36,310 bases of DNA, from positions 1-36,310 of IMG/VR virus record IMGVR_UViG_3300036827_000116. One strand, given 5' to 3'. The DNA comes from a virus. The translations under genes were made by a program, and so were the position numbers. Of this stretch, positions 6,714 through 14,317 are shown piece by piece (position 1 is the stretch's first letter; the number at the start of each line of letters is the position of its first letter). The notes beneath the pieces are model-generated. The model saw only the letters and a list, made by a program, of their open reading frames with translations, was not told the DNA's origin and ran no database searches.

Positions 6714-6935
6714 ATGGGGCAAATCAACGATGACGCTAATTTTAAAATACGCGTGAACGGCGTCGAGTACCACCTGCGCCTGATCGAATTTGAAGCCAAA
6801 ATATCAACTGACTTTGTGGGAACTCCGGCGCTAGATAATTTGGCGGTGTTCACAAAGTTTAACATCGTGGCTCAATTGGTGAAGAGTGAAGCCGTGAAGC
6901 CGAGGCGCAGACGGTCACGCCGGAAAGGCCGGTAG
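6714..6935 (+). CDS. Unknown 73-residue protein
   Basis: A 73-residue protein. The first 35 residues form probable beta strands (NFKIRVNGVEYHLRLIEFEAK), then a helix, then a strongly basic C-end (KPRRRRSRRKGR) that could contact DNA or RNA. A G-rich site (GGGGAGGGCGGGC) precedes the ATG. Not recognised. The 91-base spacer before it (6623-6713) holds nothing else recognisable. Confidence 0.55.
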   Translation: MGQINDDANFKIRVNGVEYHLRLIEFEAKISTDFVGTPALDNLAVFTKFNIVAQLVKSEAVKPRRRRSRRKGR

Positions 6936-6938
6936 ACC

Positions 6939-7172
6939 ATGTTCGATTGCGTGCTTTTTGTTCTCGCGCTTCTGTGGCCGGAACTCATGCTAGGGTGGTT
7001 CGTGTTTCGGCTGTGTGGGTCAACATTCATTCGCGGGAGGATCAATGGTCTCGGACATCGCCAAGAACGCAATCATGCTCGCGCTGATCTTTGTGAATAT
7101 CCCCGGGGTGCTGATGATTTTTCTGTCACAGCAAATCGCCGTCACGGTGTGGAGCATGATCGGCTTAGATGA
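6939..7172 (+). CDS. Possible small membrane protein overlapping the next gene
   Basis: A 77-codon frame beginning MFDCVLFVLALLWPELMLGWFVF, a convincing transmembrane helix, three bases after the previous stop. Its second half (RHQERNHARADL...) overlaps the better-supported gene at 7045 in another frame and looks like a shadow. It may be a real short membrane protein whose tail overlaps its neighbour, as in Rz/Rz1-type nested pairs, or it may not be translated. Support is the hydrophobic N-end only. Confidence 0.3.
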   Translation: MFDCVLFVLALLWPELMLGWFVFRLCGSTFIRGRINGLGHRQERNHARADLCEYPRGADDFSVTANRRHGVEHDRLR

Positions 7173-7248
7173 CGATGGAAAACCGGCAATCGATTGGGCT
7201 GAGTGTCTGAGGGAGATGATCGAAGAGGCAAAACGAAAGAGCGAGTAG
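7045..7248 (+). CDS. Small membrane protein, 67 residues
   Basis: The start at 7045 is chosen for the GGGAGG site six bases upstream. Residues 9-35 (AIMLALIFVNIPGVLMIFLSQQIAVTV) form one long or two short membrane helices. The C-terminal 30 residues are acidic then basic (WAECLREMIEEAKRKSE), a probable cytoplasmic helix. Like 4807-5645 it is a candidate for the lysis or membrane-remodelling set. No family is recognised. Confidence 0.6.
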   Translation: MVSDIAKNAIMLALIFVNIPGVLMIFLSQQIAVTVWSMIGLDDDGKPAIDWAECLREMIEEAKRKSE

Positions 7249-7314
7249 CGCGCACGTGAGTTTTTTTGACGACGGCGCGCACGCGACCGGGCCGTCACGT
7301 ACAGGGGGAAAGCG

Positions 7315-8037
7315 GTGGGGGAGCAAGCGCACAAAAAGGCATTTGGTTACGTGCGCGTCTCGACGGAGCGCCAGGCAGAGGAGGGCGTCAGCCTGGACGC
7401 GCAGCTTTCCAGAATCACCGGTTGGTGCACATCCAGTAACCAAGAGTTGGTCGAATGCTTTCGGGATGAGGGCATCAGCGGTGCGACCGTCGACGCTCGA
7501 CCCGGTTTGCAGGCCGCGCTTGATGCCGCCTGTGCAATGCCCGGCTCGACTCTGGTCGTTTACAGCCTGAGCCGTCTGGCGCGTAACACCAAAGAGACCA
7601 TCGTCATGGAGGAGCGCTTGAGCGCGGCCAGAGTGACGTTGGTCAGTCTGTCAGAGCCGATCGATTTAAAGACAGCAGTCGGCAAATTGATCTTTCGAAT
7701 CATGGCGGTGCTGGCTGAGTTTGAGCGCGACCAGACGGTAGAGCGCACGCAGGGTATCGCCAGCTATCTCCGCAAATCGGGCAAGCGCCTGAGCGGTCGA
7801 ATCCCATACGGCTCGACGCTGGGCGACGACGGCGAAACGCTTGTCGCTGATCTAGTCGAGGCGGCAATCATCGATCAGCTTATGCAGTGGCACATTGGCG
7901 GTGAGAGTTTGCGCGGCATCGCCGGCAAGCTCAATGCGGCGGGAATCAAACCGAAGTACGGCGCTCAGTGGGGCGCGAGTTCAATTCAAAGCATCTTGGC
8001 TGCGGCCAAGTTGAAGGGGGAAAACCGTGGCGAATGA
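7315..8037 (+). CDS. Serine recombinase (resolvase/invertase family)
   Basis: A 240-residue site-specific recombinase. The catalytic domain begins with GYVRVSTERQ, where Ser16 is the nucleophile, then LDAQ, GISGATVDARPGL, and VVYSLSRLARNTKE with the active-site arginines. The long helix E (IMAVLAEFERDQTVERTQ) follows. Residues 155-235 (GRIPYG...SLRGIAGKLNAAGI...W..SSIQSIL) match the start of the PF07508-type recombinase domain with a small helix-turn-helix. It is longer than simple invertases and far shorter than large serine integrases. GTG start behind ACAGGGGGAAAGCG. It could be the integrase, or a resolvase of multimers or a DNA inverter; no clear inverted crossover sites were found next to it. 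Confidence 0.92.
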   Translation: MGEQAHKKAFGYVRVSTERQAEEGVSLDAQLSRITGWCTSSNQELVECFRDEGISGATVDARPGLQAALDAACAMPGSTLVVYSLSRLARNTKETIVMEERLSAARVTLVSLSEPIDLKTAVGKLIFRIMAVLAEFERDQTVERTQGIASYLRKSGKRLSGRIPYGSTLGDDGETLVADLVEAAIIDQLMQWHIGGESLRGIAGKLNAAGIKPKYGAQWGASSIQSILAAAKLKGENRGE

Positions 8038-8395
8038 AATCTCTGTATCGATTACGCTCGGCGTCACTAAGGGCTTTCTGTCCATTGCAAAGGACGTGTC
8101 GGTCAAAGCTGACATGGCTGGCACGCATCACTCTGCGGGCGCTCAGACCATCGGAACTTCTGACGAGCAAATCGTTTTCGGCAGCGACGTCGCGACGGCC
8201 GGCTTTTGCTGGTTTCGTAACCTCGATGCCACCAACTATGTCGACGTCGGCGTCCACGATGGTGGCGGGACTTTTATCGCATTCGGACGGCTGATGCCGG
8301 GGCAGGCGGCGCTGATGCCACTTGCCACGCTCTCCGTATACGCGAAGGCAAACACCGCGGCCGTTGTTCTGGAATTCGAATTGATCGAAGCGTGA
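8027..8395 (+). CDS. Putative virion decoration or fibre-base protein
   Basis: A 122-residue beta-rich protein without charged clusters. The C-terminal half, FCWFRNLDATNYVDVGV...FGRLMPGQAALMPL...VYAKANTAAVVLEFELIE, has the layout of small beta-sandwich proteins common in phage structural blocks (xxRNLDATNYVxIGV / LxPGExAxxxL / YAKADTAAVxLxYxxxE). GTG start behind AAGGGGGAAAACC, overlapping the recombinase by 11 bases. It probably forms part of the capsid surface or a fibre; the family resemblance is from memory. Confidence 0.65.
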   Translation: MANEISVSITLGVTKGFLSIAKDVSVKADMAGTHHSAGAQTIGTSDEQIVFGSDVATAGFCWFRNLDATNYVDVGVHDGGGTFIAFGRLMPGQAALMPLATLSVYAKANTAAVVLEFELIEA

Positions 8396-8415
8396 CGCCG
8401 TGGCACAGCGTCGAT

Positions 8416-8428
8416 CCTGGTCAGTCAC
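8416..8428 (+). promoter_or_regulatory. Intergenic word copy 1 (CCTGGTCAGTCAC)
   Basis: The first of six copies of CC(T/A)GGTCAGTCACAG, all in plus orientation and all in spacers. Here the last bases are diverged (TTGCAG). A GTGAC lies at the preceding stop codon and a GGGGGACAG ribosome site follows. Confidence 0.75.
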
Positions 8429-8444
8429 TTGCAGTGGGGGACAG

Positions 8445-8915
8445 ATGAGAGCAATCTCGATGCGCGAGACGTGCGAGTTTAACTTTCGTGCGTTCTGCGA
8501 GCGGTATTTTCCCGAGCGATTCTCACAGCCATGGACCTCTGACCAACTCAGCTTAGTGAATCACGTTTCTCACCTCGTGCTTAGCGCAACAGGGCCGATT
8601 TCTTTCAATCCCATGCCGCGCCCACCGCGCGGAATTGGATACACATCCATTTGCATTACGGCAGCAGAGTGGGCGCTGGTCTACGGGCACAGGCGCTCAA
8701 TTCTGATTGTGGGCAGGCACGTCGGGTTGTGGCTGCTGGACCAAGTCGTGCATGATTATCCGGAGGCAGAGAAACGATTCGAGCGCAACAAGTTGATCCT
8801 GCCTGGTGTCGCGGAGTCGGAAGGCACATTGACAGTTGCGCAGCGTCTGAGCCGCGATCAAAGCCAGCATGACTTTGTGATCCTCGATCAGCCCGAGCGC
8901 GACGATTTGTCATAG
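8445..8915 (+). CDS. Truncated terminase-like protein with altered Walker motifs
   Basis: A 156-residue paralogue of the N-terminal ATPase part of the large terminase next door. Aligned by eye: RETCEFNFRAFCERYF matches REACRLSLRLFCETYC; AAEWALVYGHR matches AAEWALLFGHR. The Walker A region is PRGIGYTS instead of PRGSGKTA, so the catalytic Lys is Tyr. After a shortened middle, DFVILDQPERDD matches the Walker B region DFVIPDDPQTKD and the protein ends there. The start has a GGGGGACAG site. The frame is intact, so it may be a maintained pseudo-ATPase, for instance a packaging regulator or a stand-in for the small terminase, which is otherwise unseen. It could also be a decaying duplicate. Confidence 0.7.
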   Translation: MRAISMRETCEFNFRAFCERYFPERFSQPWTSDQLSLVNHVSHLVLSATGPISFNPMPRPPRGIGYTSICITAAEWALVYGHRRSILIVGRHVGLWLLDQVVHDYPEAEKRFERNKLILPGVAESEGTLTVAQRLSRDQSQHDFVILDQPERDDLS

Positions 8916-9046
8916 TCGCAAAAAATTATTGGGAGTCGCCGCGGATTTTCAAAAGGTACTCCTGGGCCGCGCCGCGCGTCGATGCCACAGGGAACTGCAA
9001 CAATCTTGAACTGCCTTAGCAAGCAGGATGTCCGTGGGACTGGGGG

Positions 9047-11086
9047 ATGGCTAAGGATTATAACGAGCGTAAGGACCAGGTAGCCGACATCCTGCGGGAG
9101 AAATCCACGAAGGGGCGGGACATCGGCGCGCCGCCACCCGTCGCCAATCCTGAACGCCGCGAAGCTTGCCGCCTCAGCCTGCGGTTGTTCTGTGAAACCT
9201 ATTGCTCGGCGGTCTTCTACCTCGGCTGGTCTGACGACCACCTGCGCGTCATTGAGATTATCGAAAACGCTGTATTACACGGCGGGCTGTTCGCTGTAGC
9301 GATGCCACGCGGCAGTGGCAAGACGGCGCTGTCAGTAGCGGCGGCAGAATGGGCTTTACTCTTCGGCCATCGCTCATTTGTCGTCCTGATTGGCGCAACC
9401 GAACGACACGCCACGCGTCTGCTCAAGAACATCAAAGCCGATCTGGAATATAACGACCTGCTGGCCGAAGATTTTCCGGAAGTCTGTTATCCGATTCGCC
9501 GGCTCGAAGGCATCTCACACCGCGCCGCCGGCCAGCTCCTCGACGGCGCACGCACGCACATCGTTTGGAAGTCCGACGAAATCGTCCTGCCAACGGTCAA
9601 AGGCAGCAAAGCCAGCGGCGCTATCGTCAAGGTGGCGGGTCTCACCGGCGCCATTCGCGGCATGCAGGTGAAGCGGCCATCGGATAACAGCCTGATCCGC
9701 CCGGACTTTGTCATTCCGGACGATCCGCAGACCAAAGACTCCGCCAAGTCGCTGGAGCAAACAGAGGATCGGATGCGCACGATCAACGGCGACGTAATCC
9801 TTCTGTCGGGACCTGGCAAAAAGATCAGCGCCGTGATGCCCATCACCGTTATCGTCAAGGGCGACTTGGCTGACCAGTCTCTGGATCGGGAGAAGGCCCC
9901 AGACTGGCAGGGCGTTCGCACCAAGCTGCTAAAGTCGCCACCGACTGACGACAAACTGTGGGAGCAGTACGCCGAAATTCGGGCGGAGAGTCTGCGCAAG
10001 CATGGGGACATCAGTGAGGCTACCGAGTTCTATAAACAGAATCGCGAGGCGATGGACGTCGGCGCGGTGCCATCGTGGTCGTTGCGGTTTGACGAAGACG
10101 AGATTAGTGCAATTCAGAATTGCATGAACCTGAAGCTGCGCGATCCGATCAGCTTCGCGGCCGAATGTCAGAATGATCCACTGTCACCTCAGGCGGAAAA
10201 CTTACTGAATCTCAAGCCCGAACAGATCGCCGCCAAGGCACTGCCCATCAAGCGCGGCACCGTGCCGGCATGGGCAACCAAGTTGACCGCATTCATCGAC
10301 GTGCAAGGAAGCCTGCTCTACTACGTCGTCTGCGCATGGGGCAACGATTTCTCCGGCCACATTGTTGACTACGGATGCTGGCCCGAGCAGCGGCAAAATT
10401 ACTTTTTCCTTCGGAATGCCTCGCCAACTTTCGCGGAAGTGATGCCCGGCACCGCGCTGGAGGGGCAAATCTACGGCGCGTTGCAGGCGCTGGTTGCCAA
10501 GTTGCTTGATCGGGATTGGGAATGTGACGACGGCAAGAGCCTGCGGATCGGCCGGTTGCTGATCGACAGCGGCTATCGGGCCGACATCGTCAAGCAATAC
10601 GCAAGAGAATCCGGGTCTTTCCGATCGCTGATCATTCCTTCCAAGGGTTACGGCGTTGGTCCTGAACAAAATCCGATGGACCAATGGACCATCAAGGACA
10701 AAGAGGGAGATCGTCGCGGCTGGAGTTGGCTGATCAACAAGGCCGAAGGCCACGTTCTCTACGACACCAATATCTGGAAGACATTCATTGCTCAGCGCTT
10801 CGTGATGAGCGCCGGGGAAATCGGGAACTTGTCGCTGTTCGAAGGATCGCCCACGCGGCACAAGCTATTCATGGACCACGCTACCAGTGAATACACGGTC
10901 CGAACGGAGGGCAAAGGGCGCATTGTGTTCGTGTGGAAGCTGCTCGCCGGCCGGGAGAATCATTTGTTAGACGGCATCGTCGGTTGCGCCGTAGCCGCGT
11001 CCGAGCAGGGCATACTGTTCACCGGACACCAGCCGTCGACAGGCCAAGGACAACGAAAGCGCCGGCGCTTCAACGTGAAGTTTTAA
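9047..11086 (+). CDS. Large terminase subunit
   Basis: A 679-residue DNA packaging motor. The ATPase domain holds Walker A PRGSGKTA (87-94, Lys92) and a Walker B DFVIPDD (220-226). The nuclease domain shows FIDVQGSLLYYVV with Asp418, LLIDSGYRADIV with Asp507, and a late LLDGIVGCAVAAS Asp, the expected RNase H-like acidic set. A basic tail ends in KRRRFNVKF. It is longer than most terminases (450-600). The start ATG follows a loose GGGACTGGGGG. The 131-base spacer before it (8916-9046) has no gene; a cos or pac site could lie there. It cuts concatemeric DNA and pumps it through the portal. Confidence 0.95.
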   Translation: MAKDYNERKDQVADILREKSTKGRDIGAPPPVANPERREACRLSLRLFCETYCSAVFYLGWSDDHLRVIEIIENAVLHGGLFAVAMPRGSGKTALSVAAAEWALLFGHRSFVVLIGATERHATRLLKNIKADLEYNDLLAEDFPEVCYPIRRLEGISHRAAGQLLDGARTHIVWKSDEIVLPTVKGSKASGAIVKVAGLTGAIRGMQVKRPSDNSLIRPDFVIPDDPQTKDSAKSLEQTEDRMRTINGDVILLSGPGKKISAVMPITVIVKGDLADQSLDREKAPDWQGVRTKLLKSPPTDDKLWEQYAEIRAESLRKHGDISEATEFYKQNREAMDVGAVPSWSLRFDEDEISAIQNCMNLKLRDPISFAAECQNDPLSPQAENLLNLKPEQIAAKALPIKRGTVPAWATKLTAFIDVQGSLLYYVVCAWGNDFSGHIVDYGCWPEQRQNYFFLRNASPTFAEVMPGTALEGQIYGALQALVAKLLDRDWECDDGKSLRIGRLLIDSGYRADIVKQYARESGSFRSLIIPSKGYGVGPEQNPMDQWTIKDKEGDRRGWSWLINKAEGHVLYDTNIWKTFIAQRFVMSAGEIGNLSLFEGSPTRHKLFMDHATSEYTVRTEGKGRIVFVWKLLAGRENHLLDGIVGCAVAASEQGILFTGHQPSTGQGQRKRRRFNVKF

Positions 11087-11432
11087 GTGACGGCTTGATC
11101 GCTCCGCACCGACGGCAGGTCACAGCGATCGCGTAACGCCACGCGCGGAGTTGGCGGCCGCGGGCACCCTGGTCAGTCACAGGTGGCCAGCAACGCCGCT
11201 TACGGGGTTAGGATCCGCAACACTGCCCGGCCAAGCGCAGTAGCAATCGGCAGACGCCGGCCAGTCACAGCGATCGCGTATCACCCGCGGCGGCGATGTC
11301 TGCCGGCGCATAACGCTAACCGTGACGCGGAAGCTGTGCCAAGTCCAGGACCTGTCACGGCCGGCACCGTCATCCAGATACAAAATCCCGCCCGCCGCTG
11401 ACTATTTACGGTTGACCACAGGTGCCATCCGA
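11087..11432. other. Gene-free spacer with GTCAC copies and a 17-base direct repeat
   Basis: About 345 bases without a convincing gene. It holds six GTCAC/GTGAC copies, the 15-base word at 11168-11182, and two exact copies of GTCACAGCGATCGCGTA at 11119-11135 and 11264-11280, each containing the GCGATCGC palindrome. Open frames across it are Arg-rich shadows. It separates packaging from the fibre-like genes and may hold a promoter or recombination site. Confidence 0.7.
11168..11182 (+). promoter_or_regulatory. Intergenic word copy 2 (CCTGGTCAGTCACAG)
   Basis: An exact copy of the 15-base word in the spacer after the terminase, followed by GTGGCC rather than a ribosome site, about 250 bases before the next start. 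This is the copy least tied to a gene start. Confidence 0.75.
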
Positions 11433-12158
11433 ATGCTTGTACACTCCGCGCGCCCATCTTCGAACGACGCCGCTTCGATTGTGCTGTCCGAAGCCAATTA
11501 TGGCGGGCTCCCGACGAACTATTGGCCGCTTGATGAGGCGGCCGGTACGTCGGCGCTCGACGTCATGACCACGGCAAAGGGCAGCGGCAACGCCGGCACC
11601 GCGGGCGGCACGCCAACCAGGGGCACGACCGGGCCGTTTCGTGGAACGCGGTCGACAACGTTCAACGGATCGACGGACTTTTTCTCCTTTCCGAATTCAT
11701 CCGCGTACAACTCTGCCAGCGGATCGATACTGGCGTGGTTCAACACGACCATGAACAACTATGGCAACATCTCGCGAAGGGATGACGTCGCGAGCAATCG
11801 CGCTTGGCTGTTCAGAGTTGAGCCGGGGGGACACTTCGAAACGCTGCTGATCTTTGGAGGTATTCCCGACGTCGACAGTGGCTTTGCCGTCAATGATGGC
11901 AAATGGCATCACGCCGCCATGACGTGGGCCTACGACGGTTCAAGCACCACGCTGTTATCGCAGTACGTCGACGGCGCTCTGACGGGAACCGCGTCGACCA
12001 GCGGGTCAATGCCGGCCCTCAACACTTCGCTCTACATCGGACGGGTTTTCACCGGTGCCGAATCGTTCGCGGGGAGCGTCGCGCAGAAGTGCTTTTATGC
12101 CTACGCGATGAGCGCCGCGAGAATCAAGGCTCAATATCTCTCTGGGTTTACGGGATGA
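11433..12158 (+). CDS. LamG/concanavalin-like domain protein
   Basis: A 241-residue protein. Residues 25-240 fit the LamG/concanavalin A-like lectin fold: YWPLDEAAGTSALD near the start, FNGSTDFFSFPNS, ILAWFNTT, the hallmark GKWHHAAMTWAYDG, YVDGALTG, LYIGRV and a final FAGSVAQKCFYAYAMSAARIKAQY. This fold binds sugars and is common in phage fibres. The start at 11433 is preferred over an upstream frame that runs through spacer repeats. The stop overlaps the next ATG. Its position between terminase and portal suggests a capsid-associated fibre rather than a tail-tip one. Confidence 0.82.
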   Translation: MLVHSARPSSNDAASIVLSEANYGGLPTNYWPLDEAAGTSALDVMTTAKGSGNAGTAGGTPTRGTTGPFRGTRSTTFNGSTDFFSFPNSSAYNSASGSILAWFNTTMNNYGNISRRDDVASNRAWLFRVEPGGHFETLLIFGGIPDVDSGFAVNDGKWHHAAMTWAYDGSSTTLLSQYVDGALTGTASTSGSMPALNTSLYIGRVFTGAESFAGSVAQKCFYAYAMSAARIKAQYLSGFTG

Positions 12159-13717
12159 GTTTAAATCTACAAAACTCGACGGCGGCGAGCGGCAAGAACA
12201 TCACCAGCGCCTTGCTGTTAGCCTCTTACGCTGCCAGTGCGGACCGCATGATTGCCGTCAGCGGTCTGATTAAGGCGCTCAACGCCGCGGCGGCGGTGCT
12301 CACGCTGGAGCTGCGCCAGTATGACGGCACGACGGAATATCGATCGCTCGATGCGTTCAGCGCTTCCAAGCAATCCACATCGGACACGGTGCAGCGGTTT
12401 TCCTTCAATCCCGTGAAGGTGCGAAGCGGATGGACGATCCGCCTCTATGCCACGTCCACCAATTCCAGCGATACCTCAACGGGCTACGATATCGATTTTG
12501 ACGACACGGGGAGCAATCCAGCCAGCGGCGATGCGTATGCCTACGTGGTCACAAATCTCGGCGCGCTGGGCGCTGCCGCAACGGCGCTCGCTCCGGCTTC
12601 AACCGCGCTTTCAACGGCGGTTTGGACGGGAACAATCGCGGGAAGAATTGATGCCGCGGTTACCAGCCGCATGGCGACGTACACGCAGCCGACTGGATTT
12701 CTTGCGGCCACATTTCCATCGACGGTCAGCAGCTACGCGGGCGCGGATACCTCGGGAACGACAACACTCCTCACCAGAATTCCCAGCGCTATTACCGTCA
12801 GCGGCGGAAAAGTCGCGGCCACGATGGGCAGTGGGGATTACACAGGCAACACGGTTCAAACCGGCGATTCCTTCGCGCGTATCGGGGCGACGGGATCGGG
12901 ACTGACTTCGCTGGCGCCTGCGTCAACCGCGCTTTCAACGGCGGTGTGGACGGGAACAATTGCGGGCCGGATCGACGCCGCGATCAGCAGCCGCATGGCG
13001 AGCGGCTCTGTAACCCTTGCAGCTTCGCAGCCGGACGTTGTCTTTGCATCGTTGATCTGTACGGGCGCGCTCAGAATCACGGGCGGTGTCGCCATCACGG
13101 ATGACAACAACATCGGTGCCGACACGGTGCTCATTTCCAGCCACGGGAACGGCGCGGACACCGTTGCAATTATTAACCCCGGGGGCGGCGGGTCGTTTTG
13201 CATCAACGTGAACAACGACGCCGGCTTGGCGCTGGAGCTCTCAAACAACAGCGGTCCTACAGCGGTCCAAGTGTTCGGAGATGGCAGCCAGCCGGCAATC
13301 ACCGTCACGGCTTTAAACTTCGGCGAACTCGCCGCCTCTCAGCCGAATTACGCCCCGGCCAAAGCCGGCGATGCGATGACGTTGACCAGCGGAGAGCGAT
13401 CGGCCATCGACAGCGAGCTTTCCGGCACACATGGCAGCGGACAGTGGGGCGGTGGCGGCGCGTCGCTCAGAACAGGCACAGCGCGGGCAGGCAGCGCCTA
13501 CAGCATCACGCTTGATGCGGGTGCGAATTCCGCGAACGGATTTTACCCGCGCGGCACCATCATCATCCTTACGGGCGGCACCGGGGCCGGGCAATGGAGC
13601 ACGCTGACCGGCTACGACGGGACAACCAAGATTGCGACCGTCGAGCGCGATTGGATCGTTTCTCCGGACAACGCCAGCGTGTTTGAACTTCTCGCCGGCA
13701 GCAGCCGGCCGCGGTAA
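12155..13717 (+). CDS. Repeat-containing fibre-like virion protein
   Basis: A 520-residue Ala/Ser/Thr/Gly-rich protein. Two copies of an about 30-residue unit, LAPASTALSTAVWTGTIAGR then IDAA..SRMA, lie near residues 146-175 and 254-285 and mark a repetitive, probably triple-stranded or beta-helical shaft. The C-end has TIIILTGGTGAGQWSTLTGY then IATVERDW, a small domain common in phage structural proteins near the head genes. The gene is coupled to the LamG gene by ATGA. It is probably a head or neck fibre assembled with the LamG protein; receptor binding is inferred. Confidence 0.75.
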   Translation: MSLNLQNSTAASGKNITSALLLASYAASADRMIAVSGLIKALNAAAAVLTLELRQYDGTTEYRSLDAFSASKQSTSDTVQRFSFNPVKVRSGWTIRLYATSTNSSDTSTGYDIDFDDTGSNPASGDAYAYVVTNLGALGAAATALAPASTALSTAVWTGTIAGRIDAAVTSRMATYTQPTGFLAATFPSTVSSYAGADTSGTTTLLTRIPSAITVSGGKVAATMGSGDYTGNTVQTGDSFARIGATGSGLTSLAPASTALSTAVWTGTIAGRIDAAISSRMASGSVTLAASQPDVVFASLICTGALRITGGVAITDDNNIGADTVLISSHGNGADTVAIINPGGGGSFCINVNNDAGLALELSNNSGPTAVQVFGDGSQPAITVTALNFGELAASQPNYAPAKAGDAMTLTSGERSAIDSELSGTHGSGQWGGGGASLRTGTARAGSAYSITLDAGANSANGFYPRGTIIILTGGTGAGQWSTLTGYDGTTKIATVERDWIVSPDNASVFELLAGSSRPR

Positions 13718-13722
13718 CAATT

Positions 13723-14247
13723 ATGAATGAACTTCACGCAAATATCCCGACCGGTTCAAGCGCCTCAGCCATCATCCGATCGCCGCTGGGGCAGTTGTGG
13801 AACGGCAGCGCGTTCGAGAACTGGCTCGATGCGCATTATGCCACCTACCTTATGGCGCTGAGCGAGCAGGGGACATCGGGATATTTCGCGGCCGATTTCC
13901 CCGCGGCCATCCTCAGCGGCGGCACTTACACCATCGAATACGTCTACCGGGCGCAGGGCAGCACGCCTTCCATCGCCGGCGACAGCGCGGCGTCGAGTGA
14001 TTTCCTCGTGCGTGGCGCGAGCGCACCTCCCAGCGGTTCGTCGGCATCGCCCGCGGACATGGTCCTGATTCTCAAAGCGTTTTTGGCAAGCAATGCCGGC
14101 GTGAAGCAAGTCAACGTCGACGGCGTTCTGGTCACATTAGATCGGGCGCAGGCCCTGGAAGAGCTTCAGTATTGGCAACGGCAGGCCGCCGCGGCCGCGG
14201 GCACGCGCAAGCTGTTCCGCGGCTTCAATATGACCAAGGCGTTTTAA
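13723..14247 (+). CDS. Virion-associated protein following the fibre gene
   Basis: A 174-residue protein starting five bases after the fibre gene. The N-terminal 90 residues are a probable beta-sandwich (IIRSPLGQLWNGSAFENW...SEQGTSGYFAADFPAA...GTYTIEYVYR). A Ser/Pro-rich hinge follows, then a helical C-end with an Ala-rich stretch (YWQRQAAAAAGTRKLF). This looks like an accessory protein that joins a fibre to the capsid. The family is not recognised by name, although the beta part resembles proteins next to phage head fibres. Confidence 0.6.
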   Translation: MNELHANIPTGSSASAIIRSPLGQLWNGSAFENWLDAHYATYLMALSEQGTSGYFAADFPAAILSGGTYTIEYVYRAQGSTPSIAGDSAASSDFLVRGASAPPSGSSASPADMVLILKAFLASNAGVKQVNVDGVLVTLDRAQALEELQYWQRQAAAAAGTRKLFRGFNMTKAF

Positions 14248-14253
14248 CTGTGG

Positions 14254-14272
14254 CACCGGCGTCTCGCCGGTG
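14254..14272. repeat. REP-like palindrome copy 2
   Basis: CACCGGCGTCTCGCCGGTG, flanked by GTGG and TCTT, seven bases after a stop codon and 46 before the portal start. It could end transcription or protect the 3' end of the upstream message. The intergenic 15-base word follows at 14294. Confidence 0.85.
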
Positions 14273-14293
14273 TCTTCAGTGCGATCGCGCTAG

Positions 14294-14308
14294 CCTGGTC
14301 AGTCACAG
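14294..14308 (+). promoter_or_regulatory. Intergenic word copy 3, fused to the portal ribosome site
   Basis: CCTGGTCAGTCACAG runs directly into GGGGAGAAG and the ATG at 14318. The word therefore overlaps the Shine-Dalgarno here. That is too close to the start codon for a conventional promoter with a leader. Confidence 0.8.
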
Positions 14309-14317
14309 GGGGAGAAG

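Noticed and set aside
8916-9046. A small terminase gene between the pseudo-ATPase and the large terminase
   Set aside because: No frame with a start and coherent protein fits in the 131 bases; a packaging site is possible but no signature was identifiable.
11903-12154. An N-terminal extension of the fibre-like gene upstream of 12155
   Set aside because: It overlaps the LamG domain gene in another frame and is His/Arg-rich; ATG 12155 is coupled to the LamG stop.
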